A stretch of DNA of 64,000 bases from Nocardioides humilatus. Lineage in GTDB: Bacteria; Actinomycetota; Actinomycetes; Propionibacteriales; Nocardioidaceae. The notes beneath the pieces were generated by a model, which searched no databases, was not told the DNA's origin, and was given only the letters and a program-made list of their open reading frames with translations. This document shows, piece by piece, positions 17,141 through 24,267 of this stretch. Both the position numbers and the translations under genes were made by a program. Position 1 is the first letter of the stretch; the number at the start of each line of letters is the position of its first letter. The stretch spans positions 1-64,000 of the forward strand of contig NZ_VUJV01000006.1 in the NCBI RefSeq assembly GCF_008373755.1. Direction: 5' to 3'.

Positions 17141-17674
17141 ATGCGTCGAATTCTTTGGAGCCTTGTGCTGGGTCTCCTCATCGTCGGTGGGATGACGCCG
17201 AACGCCGTTGCTGAGAGCGGGAGCCTGGCTGATCCGGCCGGTGATGCCCCCGAACGGATCGACGTCACGCGGCTGACCGTCACCAACGGCGATCACTGGT
17301 TCACGATGCGCGCCGACGTGGCCGAGCTGCGCCAGAAGGGTGAGTTCACCTTCAACTACTGGCGCGGCGCGAGCGGGGGACACCTGGTGGCCAGCCTGCT
17401 CGTCGTCGTCGACCGCGTCGACGGTGAGACCCGCGGACGCTTCTACGACTGCGGGTGGAAGGACTGTGTGCGAGCACCCTGTCCGCGGCTGGAGGTCAAG
17501 TGGCGGGCACTGAAGGACTTCGTCTGGATCACGGCGCCGCAGCGATGCTTCCCGCCGCCGCGGACGCACCCCGATGCCCCGCCGCCCGCCGGTGGTCGGT
17601 TCTTCGTCTCCGGCCGCATCGGTGACGTCTACGACAGCGTCGACGACGCCCCGTTGGCGCTCGAGCGCGGCTGA
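17141..17674 (+). CDS. Secreted protein, tandem paralogue 1
   Basis: A 177-residue exported protein of unknown function. A Sec signal peptide (MRRILWSLVLGLLIVGG...) is probably cleaved after AVAES-type sequence near residue 24. The mature part is beta-rich, with a cysteine pattern CGWKDCVRAPC plus one more Cys near QRCFPPP. The next gene encodes a clear paralogue with the same pattern. Start 17141 is chosen by alignment with that paralogue and a GGAGG five bases upstream. The ATG at 17129 lies in the ribosome-binding region. Confidence 0.75.
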   Translation: MRRILWSLVLGLLIVGGMTPNAVAESGSLADPAGDAPERIDVTRLTVTNGDHWFTMRADVAELRQKGEFTFNYWRGASGGHLVASLLVVVDRVDGETRGRFYDCGWKDCVRAPCPRLEVKWRALKDFVWITAPQRCFPPPRTHPDAPPPAGGRFFVSGRIGDVYDSVDDAPLALERG

Positions 17675-17769
17675 GGTTCTCCGTTCCTGTTGCGTCGCTG
17701 CGTTTCGTACTGCAACCTCATCCTCCTCGGGTCCGTCGTTCAGTCGTGACATCGAGAAAAGGACGTGTG

Positions 17770-18294
17770 ATGAGACGAGTGCTCCTGGGTCTCCTGCTGG
17801 GTGGGTTGATCGCCGCTACGACGTCGACCGCTGCCGTCGCCGAGCGTGGCAGCGTCGCGGACGACAGCGGCGGTGCGCCCGCCGTCATCGACATCACGAA
17901 GCTGACCGTCAAGAATCGCGACGTCCGGGTGCTGATGCAGGTGCAGGTGCGCGACCTGCAGGACCGCGGACGCTTCCAGTTCTACTACTGGGGCCCCGGT
18001 GGTCAGCCGCCGGCGCACAGCGCCCTGGTCGTCGTACGGCTCAAGGACGGCGAGCCGGTCGCCAGCTTCTGGAAGTGCGGGCGGGAGGACTGTGACCGCA
18101 CCGAGTGCGACGAGCTGCTGGTCGAGTGGGACCAGGACGCCGACGTCGTGTCCGTGTCGCTTCGCCAGGACTGCTTCCCGCGACCGCACAGCGACCCGGA
18201 CGCACCTGCCCCGGCGGTCGGACGGTTCTTCGCCTACGGGTTGATCGGCGACCACCAGGACGGCACTCACCTGCTGACGCTCGACCGGGGCTGA
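17770..18294 (+). CDS. Secreted protein, tandem paralogue 2
   Basis: A 174-residue exported protein, paralogous to the one just upstream. Matching features are the signal peptide MRRVLLGLLLGGLIAATTS, the start of the mature chain (RGSVADDSGGAPAVIDITKL against SGSLADPAGDAPERIDVTRL), cysteine motif CGREDCDRTEC, a further Cys in RQDCFPRP, the Pro-rich stretch and the ending LTLDRG. The upstream bases GTGACATCGAGA are shared too, so the duplication included the leader. Function is unknown; four conserved cysteines suggest two disulfides in an extracytoplasmic beta domain. Confidence 0.75.
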   Translation: MRRVLLGLLLGGLIAATTSTAAVAERGSVADDSGGAPAVIDITKLTVKNRDVRVLMQVQVRDLQDRGRFQFYYWGPGGQPPAHSALVVVRLKDGEPVASFWKCGREDCDRTECDELLVEWDQDADVVSVSLRQDCFPRPHSDPDAPAPAVGRFFAYGLIGDHQDGTHLLTLDRG

Positions 18295-18313
18295 TCGCTC
18301 ACCGCCAGCAGCC

Positions 18314-20446
18314 TCAGGCCAGCAGCTTGACCCCGGTCGCGCTGTAGCCGACGTGGTAGCCGGCAGGGAAGCCGCCGAGCCCGGTGACCTTGTCGAACTT
18401 CCCGGACCTCGAGGCGCCGGCGATCAAGGTGTAGCCGCTGATGGGTTGGGTGCCCTTGCGCCTGAGAGCGAGGGTGCCGTCGAGCTTGAGCGCGCCGCCG
18501 ACCGCGAGCCGGTCGCGGGTGGTGGCCGTCTTGCCCGCGACCGACAGGCGAGTCGTGCCCGCCTGGGTCTGGGTGAAGGCCCCGGTGATCGTCAGTTGAC
18601 CACGCTTGGTGAGCTCGACCGTGCCCTTGTTGACGAACGAGGCGTCGAGTCGCTCGGTCGCGGGCGCCTCCGCGCCGGGCGCGACCTGCAGAGTGCCGAC
18701 GTTGGTGAACGTGCCGGCCACACCCGTGGAGTCGATGGTGCCCGTCGTCCACTTCATCGTGCCCTTGTTGACGATCGTCGAGAGCTTCGACGACGTGGAG
18801 CTCACGAGGATCGGCAGCGTCGTCGCGATGGTGCTGGGGCCGCGGACGTCGAGGCTGCCGCCGGTCGTGGCGTCGGGGAGCAGCGCCTTGTTGGCGCCGG
18901 GCGCGTCGGGGTCGTCGATCTTGAGCGTCAGCGACGATCCGAAGATCAGGTCGCCGGTGATCGTGCCGTCCGACCAGCGGTAGGTGCCGGCTCCGCCGAA
19001 GGTGGCAGTCCCGGTGACATCGGTGCTGTCGGTCTGCCGGACGGCCGCACCCGCATCGATGTTGATCGTGCCGGACAGCTCGACGGCGGAATTGCCGCCC
19101 AGCACCAGCTCGACCCCGGTGACGTGGCCGCCCATCAGCTCGCTGTCGCCGCCGAGCATGACGACGCGACCGCCCGCGGCGCCGTCGGCGATGATCCCTC
19201 CGGCCGTCCTCTGGCGGAAGTCGATCCCCGGCGACCCGAGCGTGAGGGTCTTCCCGGCCTGCACCTCGACGGTGCCGACGTTGTCGAAGATCGCCGTAGA
19301 GCCAGGCACGCAGCAGGAGAGCCCGGTGATGGTCGAGCTCGCGTCGCGCACCCGCCAGCGGCCCTGGTTGGTGACGGTCGTGTGGATGCCGAGGCTGACC
19401 GGCCCGCCGCGCTGCACCACGACTGCGCCCGGCTCGACCGTGAACGGGCTGACAGCCGGGGCGTCGATCTTGTGCGGGCCGACCCCTTCGACGCTCATCG
19501 TCACGCCCGAGGCGAGGGAGCCCTTGCCGGTGACGGTGCCGGCGAGCCACTGGAGGGTGCCGGTGCCCGTGAATCGCGGTGCGCCGGCCAGGGTGGTCGA
19601 CGCTGAGCCGGCCACGGTCAGGGTCGATCCGCTACGCAGCGACACGTTGCCCTCAGCCATCGTCACCGTGGCGTCGTCGATGACGACGTGGTCGTCGATC
19701 GCCGCGGTGGTGGTCAGGTGCAGGGCGGTGCCGCTGACCTGGACCGTGCCTCCGTTGAATCCGGGCGGTCCACCGCCGAGCAGACCAGCGACCTCGAGGT
19801 TGAAGTTGCGGAGCTGGATCGTCGTGCCGCTCGACGCAGTGACGGTGCCGTCGTTGACGAAGGTGCCCTTGGCGCTGGAACCGAAGTTGCCGTTGACCAG
19901 CACCGAGGAGCTGGGTCCGCCGACCGAGGCGAGGGTGCCGTTGTTGACGATCGTGCCCTTGATCGTCCGGAGTTCACCGTCGCTGATGAGGGCCTGGTCC
20001 TCGATGATCAGCTTTCCGGCGTGGGGGTCGCTGGTGTCCTTGCTCTCCAGCTTCTTCAGATTCGGACCGTCGACCTGCAGGAGGTTGAGCGCGGTGATCT
20101 CGTTGTAGATCGTGCCGCCCGTCCAGTGCACGGTGGCCGCGTTGAGCGGCTGACCGTCGATGCTCCCGCCGGCTTCGACGGTGATCCCTGCGAGGGTGGT
20201 CGGCACCGCGCCGGTGACATTGACCGGACCGCCCGGCTGCTGGCGGATCACGATGCTGTCCAGCGAGTGCGGGATGCCTTGGGGAGACCAGTTCATCTGG
20301 TCGTTCCACGAGGTGCCGTCACCGAGACCGGTGAACTCGAACGTCGTGGGCGAGGCGTGGGCCGGTGGCGCGAGCGCGACGACGGCGAGCGTGCTGCTCG
20401 CCGCGAGGACCGACCCGAGAACGAAGCGGAGGAGCCGGCGGAACAT
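18314..20446 (-). CDS. Large secreted beta-strand repeat protein
   Basis: A 710-residue exported protein. The signal peptide covers about 1-31 (MFRRLLRFVLGSVLAASSTLAVVALAPPAHA). The rest is made of irregular repeats of about 20-25 residues with Gly, Thr, Val and Asn, such as VNNGTL, FVNDGTVTASSGTT, FDNVGTVEVQAGKTLTL, TNVGTLQVAPG and FVNKGTVELTKRGQL. These resemble the right-handed beta-helix of filamentous adhesins. The C-terminus LDGTLALRRKGTQPISGYTLIAG resembles the end of such helices. There is no LPXTG anchor. A likely extracellular or wall-associated adhesin-like protein; the -10-like CATAAT just before the start suggests a leaderless message. Confidence 0.75.
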   Translation of the reverse strand: MFRRLLRFVLGSVLAASSTLAVVALAPPAHASPTTFEFTGLGDGTSWNDQMNWSPQGIPHSLDSIVIRQQPGGPVNVTGAVPTTLAGITVEAGGSIDGQPLNAATVHWTGGTIYNEITALNLLQVDGPNLKKLESKDTSDPHAGKLIIEDQALISDGELRTIKGTIVNNGTLASVGGPSSSVLVNGNFGSSAKGTFVNDGTVTASSGTTIQLRNFNLEVAGLLGGGPPGFNGGTVQVSGTALHLTTTAAIDDHVVIDDATVTMAEGNVSLRSGSTLTVAGSASTTLAGAPRFTGTGTLQWLAGTVTGKGSLASGVTMSVEGVGPHKIDAPAVSPFTVEPGAVVVQRGGPVSLGIHTTVTNQGRWRVRDASSTITGLSCCVPGSTAIFDNVGTVEVQAGKTLTLGSPGIDFRQRTAGGIIADGAAGGRVVMLGGDSELMGGHVTGVELVLGGNSAVELSGTINIDAGAAVRQTDSTDVTGTATFGGAGTYRWSDGTITGDLIFGSSLTLKIDDPDAPGANKALLPDATTGGSLDVRGPSTIATTLPILVSSTSSKLSTIVNKGTMKWTTGTIDSTGVAGTFTNVGTLQVAPGAEAPATERLDASFVNKGTVELTKRGQLTITGAFTQTQAGTTRLSVAGKTATTRDRLAVGGALKLDGTLALRRKGTQPISGYTLIAGASRSGKFDKVTGLGGFPAGYHVGYSATGVKLLA

Positions 20447-20461
20447 CCTCCGATTATGAAG

Positions 20462-20719
20462 TCAGGTCCCGGGTGGCGACCAGACCCGAACGCCTGCGAC
20501 TCGGTGGCTGCCGACAGCCATTCCGAGTGCGACGAACCATCCGATCACGGTCCAGCCGGCGAAAAAGTTGATGGCGCCGATGACCTCCGCGTTGGACTTT
20601 CCCCGCGTCGTCGCGATCGCCCAGGGGAGAAGGTAGCCGCAGGTCATGAACGTCGCGCCCCAGGACACCAGGGCCAGGCGCGCGTAGTCCTGCTTGTCGG
20701 TCACGAACTCCAGGTACAT
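20462..20719 (-). CDS. Small membrane protein, superinfection immunity-like family
   Basis: An 85-residue protein with two transmembrane helices. The stretch GYLLPWAIATTRGKSNA followed by INFFAGWTVIGWFVALGMAV matches the Imm_superinfect family, named for a phage T4-type immunity protein but spread in bacterial chromosomes where the role is mostly unknown. No phage genes are nearby, so a defence role is not supported. It ends 15 bases before the secreted repeat protein start on the same strand and may be co-transcribed with it. Confidence 0.7.
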   Translation of the reverse strand: MYLEFVTDKQDYARLALVSWGATFMTCGYLLPWAIATTRGKSNAEVIGAINFFAGWTVIGWFVALGMAVGSHRVAGVRVWSPPGT

Positions 20720-20830
20720 GTGCCGACCCTAGCGACAGGGCGCGCCCGGCCTCCCCGGTCCGCAACCCACACGCAACCCTCGATCGCAATACAGTTGCCG
20801 TCGTCACACCTCATCCCTCCCGGAGGATCG

Positions 20831-22384
20831 ATGTTCGTACCGTTCAGCGTCCGTGACTTCCTCGATCGGGCCGTCACCGTCTACGGCGATCGGGTCGGTG
20901 TCATCGACGAGCCGATGCAGCCCGCCGCGAGCCAGGGTGAGCTGACCTATCGGCAGATCGGGGACCTCGCTCGGCGCCAGGCCGCCCGGCTCGACGAGAT
21001 GGGGATCGCCGCGGGCGATCGCGTCGCGATCGTGAGTCACAACAGCAGCCGGCTGTTGACCTCGTTCTTCGGTGTCTCCGGATGGGGTCGGATCCTCGTG
21101 CCGATCAACTTCCGCCTGCGGCCCGACGAGATCCAGTACATCGTCGAGCAGTCGGGTGCGCGGGTCCTCTACGTCGACCCGGAGCTGGAGGATGACCTGA
21201 TGGGCGTGGGCGCCGAGCACAAGTTCGTGCTGGGCACCGACACCGACCTCTACGCCGACGCGGGCACCGAGCCGCGGGCCTGGGAGCACGACGAGGGTGC
21301 GACCGCCACGATCAACTACACGTCCGGCACGACGGCACGGCCCAAGGGCGTCCAGATCACGCACCGCAACATCTGGACCAACGCGGTGACGTTCGGCCTC
21401 CACACGACGATCAGCGACCGCGACGTCTACCTCCACACGCTGCCGCAGTTCCATGCCAACGGTTGGGGCATGCCCTTCGCGATGACCGGTGTCGGCGCGC
21501 AGCACATCATCTTGCGCAAGGTCGACGGCGCCGAGATCCTGCGCCGGGTCCGTGATCATGGCGTCACGATGATGTGCGCTGCGCCGGCGGTCGCCGCCGC
21601 CGTACTCGACGCACTGCCCGACTGGGAGGGTGAGATCCCGGGTCGCGACAAGGTGCGCATCGTGATGGCCGGCGCCCCGCCGCCGACCAAGACGGTGGCG
21701 CGGGTCGAGCAGGAGCTCGGTTGGGAGTTCATCCAGATCTACGGGCTCACCGAGACCTCCCCGGTCCTGACGGTCAACCGTCGCCGCGCCGAGTGGGACC
21801 ACCTGGAGCCCGAGGAGCGCGCCCAGAAGCTCACCCGCGCCGGCGCCCCGGCGATCGGCGTCACGCTGAAACTCGATGAGTCCGAAGAGGGCTCGGGCGA
21901 GGTGCTCGCGCGCTCCAACGTGGTGCTCGAGGGCTACTGGGAGAAGCCCGAGGAGACCGCGGCAGCGCTCAGGGACGGCTGGTTCCACACCGGCGACGGT
22001 GGCTACCTCGGCGACGACGGCTACCTGACCATCGCTGACCGCAAGAAGGACGTGATCATCACGGGCGGCGAGAACGTCTCGTCGATCGAGGTCGAGGACG
22101 CGCTCTTCTCCCACCCGGCCGTGGCCGAGGTCGCGGTGATCGGGGTGCCGAGCGAGAAGTGGGGCGAGACGATCAAGGCGCTCGTCGTGCTCACGCCCGG
22201 CACCGCAGGCGGCGAGGCGATGGAGGCCGAGCTGATCGCGTGGTGCAAGCAGCGGTTGGCGGGCTACAAAGCGCCGACGTCGGTCGAGTTCCCGGTGGAG
22301 CTGGCCCGTACGGCGACGGGCAAGCTGCAGAAGTTCAAGCTACGTGCGCCCTACTGGGAGGGGCGCGACCGGCAGGTCAACTAG
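20831..22384 (+). CDS. Fatty-acid-CoA ligase, AlkK-like
   Basis: A 517-residue AMP-forming ligase. It has the P-loop YTSGTTARPKGVQITHRN at about residue 163, the substrate-pocket segment LPQFHANGWGMPFA typical of medium/long-chain (AlkK-like) ligases, IYGLTETSP, the hinge IADRKKDVIITGGENVSS and a C-terminal ARTATGKLQKFKLR with the catalytic Lys. The start is ATG at 20831 with GGAGG four bases ahead. A much longer in-frame extension back to 19688 runs antisense to the repeat protein and is not real. The following cyclase gene starts two bases after its stop. Confidence 0.92.
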   Translation: MFVPFSVRDFLDRAVTVYGDRVGVIDEPMQPAASQGELTYRQIGDLARRQAARLDEMGIAAGDRVAIVSHNSSRLLTSFFGVSGWGRILVPINFRLRPDEIQYIVEQSGARVLYVDPELEDDLMGVGAEHKFVLGTDTDLYADAGTEPRAWEHDEGATATINYTSGTTARPKGVQITHRNIWTNAVTFGLHTTISDRDVYLHTLPQFHANGWGMPFAMTGVGAQHIILRKVDGAEILRRVRDHGVTMMCAAPAVAAAVLDALPDWEGEIPGRDKVRIVMAGAPPPTKTVARVEQELGWEFIQIYGLTETSPVLTVNRRRAEWDHLEPEERAQKLTRAGAPAIGVTLKLDESEEGSGEVLARSNVVLEGYWEKPEETAAALRDGWFHTGDGGYLGDDGYLTIADRKKDVIITGGENVSSIEVEDALFSHPAVAEVAVIGVPSEKWGETIKALVVLTPGTAGGEAMEAELIAWCKQRLAGYKAPTSVEFPVELARTATGKLQKFKLRAPYWEGRDRQVN

Positions 22385-22386
22385 CC

Positions 22387-23721
22387 GTGCCGGCCGCCCC
22401 GCGCATCGGCTACGCCCCTCGAGGGGGCGGTGCCCACATCGGCTACGCGGTTTTCGGCGAGGGGCCGCCGCTGATCTCATGGGTGGGCGGCACGGTCACG
22501 GCATCGTCGGTCTTCGACGAACCACGGTTGGCCAGGTTCATGCGCGAGGCCGGGACGTTCTGCACGCGGATCCTGATCGACCGACGGGGGATGGGCTACT
22601 CGGACCCGTTGCCCCCGGGTGCGGTGCCGACGCTGGAGGACCAGGTCGGTGACCTGCTGGCGGTGATGGACCAGCTCGATCTCGACAATCCGGCTGTCAG
22701 TGGGAACGCGTGGGACAGCCAAGCGGTGCTGCAGATGGCCGTCACCCACCCAGATCGGGTCTCCCGGTTGGTCCTCACCTCCACCACGCCGTTCCCGGGC
22801 GTGGCGCCGGGCTGGGAAGGAGGCGTGCGGGTCGAGGTCATCGAGCAGCTCGCCAAGGAGTACGACCGTCCCGGGCAGGGGCTCGGCCCTGCCCGCATCC
22901 TCGACGTGCTCGCGCCGAGCCTGGCCGACGACGACGCGCTCGAGGAGTGGATGGCGGCTGCCGGCCGGGTGAGCCCCGCGACCGCGCGGGCCTACACGGA
23001 GATGGCGTTCGCCTCCGACGTCCGCGCGGTGCTGCCCGAGATCACTGCACCGACGCTGATCCTGCACAGCACCCGGGATCGATGGACCCCGCTCGCTGGC
23101 GCCAGGTTCATGGCCGCGGAGATCCCCGGGGCACGTCTGGTCGAGTACGACTCCGACAACCACCTGCTCTTCTGCGACCACGTCGACGAGAAGCTCGCCG
23201 AGACCGAGGCGTTCATCAGGGGCGACCAGCCAGTCCACGCCCAACGGCGGCTGCTGACGGTCCTGTTCACCGACGTCGTCGGTTCGACGGAGCGACTCTC
23301 CGCGACGCCGGACCTCAAGTGGACGGCGCTCCTCGACGAGGTCGACAGCACCGTGTCGCGCCAGGTGCAGCGCCACAACGGTCGGGTGTGCAAGTCCATG
23401 GGCGACGGCCACCTCGCGGTCTTCGAGCGGCCGAGCGACGCTGTCGCGGCCGCCCTGGGCATCGGTCGCTCGCTGCGGCTCCTCGGTGTCGAGATCCGAG
23501 CCGGAGCCCACATCGGCGAGATCGAGCTGCGCGGCGACGACATCGCGGGGATCGCGGTGCACGTCGGAGCGCGCGTGTCCGGAAAGGCTGGAGCCGGGGA
23601 GATCCTGGTGACCCGGACGGTGGCCGACCTGCTGGCCGGCTCGCCCTACCGGTGCGAGCCCGCGGGTGAGTTCGAGCTCAAGGGCCTGCAGGGCAGCTGG
23701 GCGCTCGTGCGCGTCAGCTGA
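22387..23721 (+). CDS. Alpha/beta-hydrolase-like domain fused to class III adenylate cyclase
   Basis: About 444 residues from GTG 22387. Residues 15-275 form an alpha/beta hydrolase fold; the elbow reads SGNAWDSQ, so the usual nucleophilic Ser is Ala108, while the acid (STRDRW) and His (DNHLLF) positions remain. Residues 287-444 form a class III cyclase domain: metal Asp296 (LFTDVVGST) and Asp340 (SMGDGHLAVF), adenine-selecting Lys336 and Arg396. The usual Asn of the VNxAAR motif is His392. The protein is probably a cytoplasmic cAMP producer or regulator with a ligand-sensing pseudo-hydrolase domain (inference). It is likely co-transcribed with the ligase upstream. Confidence 0.82.
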   Translation: MPAAPRIGYAPRGGGAHIGYAVFGEGPPLISWVGGTVTASSVFDEPRLARFMREAGTFCTRILIDRRGMGYSDPLPPGAVPTLEDQVGDLLAVMDQLDLDNPAVSGNAWDSQAVLQMAVTHPDRVSRLVLTSTTPFPGVAPGWEGGVRVEVIEQLAKEYDRPGQGLGPARILDVLAPSLADDDALEEWMAAAGRVSPATARAYTEMAFASDVRAVLPEITAPTLILHSTRDRWTPLAGARFMAAEIPGARLVEYDSDNHLLFCDHVDEKLAETEAFIRGDQPVHAQRRLLTVLFTDVVGSTERLSATPDLKWTALLDEVDSTVSRQVQRHNGRVCKSMGDGHLAVFERPSDAVAAALGIGRSLRLLGVEIRAGAHIGEIELRGDDIAGIAVHVGARVSGKAGAGEILVTRTVADLLAGSPYRCEPAGEFELKGLQGSWALVRVS

Positions 23722-24109
23722 CCGCCCAGCCGGCGGCGCGGAAGGCGGCGGCGGTCTGATCGGTCCAGATGATCGACTCCTCGTCACGGCCGGGGACGAG
23801 CGTGACCTGGGTGGGCACCTTCGGTGCCGGAGGTACGACGAGAGGCTGGCCGCTCACCGGGTCGACCCCGCCGCGGGCGTCGAGGCAGGCGACGTGCGCG
23901 ATCTCCAGGCCCAACCGGCGCTGGTGGATCGCGAGGCTCAGGACCGCGACCCCGGAGCTGCCGTGCCCCTCGAGGTCGAGCTCGCCACCCGCGTCCCGGG
24001 CGTCGCCGACCGCCGCCAGCAGCTGTTCGCGGGTCAGCCCGTCGGGCAGCACCAACGGTCGAGGGCTGGGCCACGGGTTGGGCTGGGCGTCGACATCCAC
24101 GGGGACCAC
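23714..24109 (-). CDS. Hypothetical protein divergent from cobN
   Basis: About 131 residues from GTG 24109 (or GTG 24100), unrecognised. The sequence is mixed alpha/beta with a segment GGELDLEGHGSSGVAVLSLAI and a Pro-rich loop (GQPLVVPPAPKVPTQV). It has no signal peptide or TM segment. The C-terminus (WTDQTAAAFRAAGWAVS) overlaps the end of the convergent cyclase gene by eight bases. Its start abuts the riboswitch of cobN on the opposite strand, so a longer reading frame (to 24316) crossing the riboswitch is unlikely. Possibly linked to cobalamin or cobalt by position only. Confidence 0.55.
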   Translation of the reverse strand: MVPVDVDAQPNPWPSPRPLVLPDGLTREQLLAAVGDARDAGGELDLEGHGSSGVAVLSLAIHQRRLGLEIAHVACLDARGGVDPVSGQPLVVPPAPKVPTQVTLVPGRDEESIIWTDQTAAAFRAAGWAVS

Positions 24110-24111
24110 CG

Positions 24112-24232
24112 TAGGGTCAGCACCACAGGTCCCGTGGAGCAGGAACCCGGTGTGAGTCCGGGGCGGTTCCGCCACTGTGATCCCCGCTGGTGCGGGGGCA
24201 GCCAGACACTGGCCACGGGGCGTCGATCCGAT
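24112..24232 (+). ncRNA. Cobalamin riboswitch upstream of cobN
   Basis: The region contains the conserved cobalamin aptamer core GGAACCCGGTGTGAGTCC, then GCCACTGTGA (the B12 box at 24171-24180), and the 3' element AGCCAGACACTGG (24200-24212). It lies ahead of the cobN ATG (24268). A small hairpin GGGG-N6-CCCC at 24235-24248 sits just before GGAGG (24251-24255) and could form the expression platform. It would reduce cobN-cobF-cobQ-cobK expression when adenosylcobalamin is abundant. Confidence 0.9.
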
Positions 24233-24267
24233 GAGGGGCGAGAACCCCGAGGAGGCTTGGGCAGTCC

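Noticed and set aside
19688-20830. N-terminal extension of the AlkK-like ligase
   Set aside because: Antisense to the repeat protein; the GGAGG-ATG at 20831 begins the conserved ligase.
22159-22386. N-terminal extension of the cyclase fusion inside the ligase gene
   Set aside because: Arg/Gly-rich shadow sequence; GTG 22387 begins the folded region.
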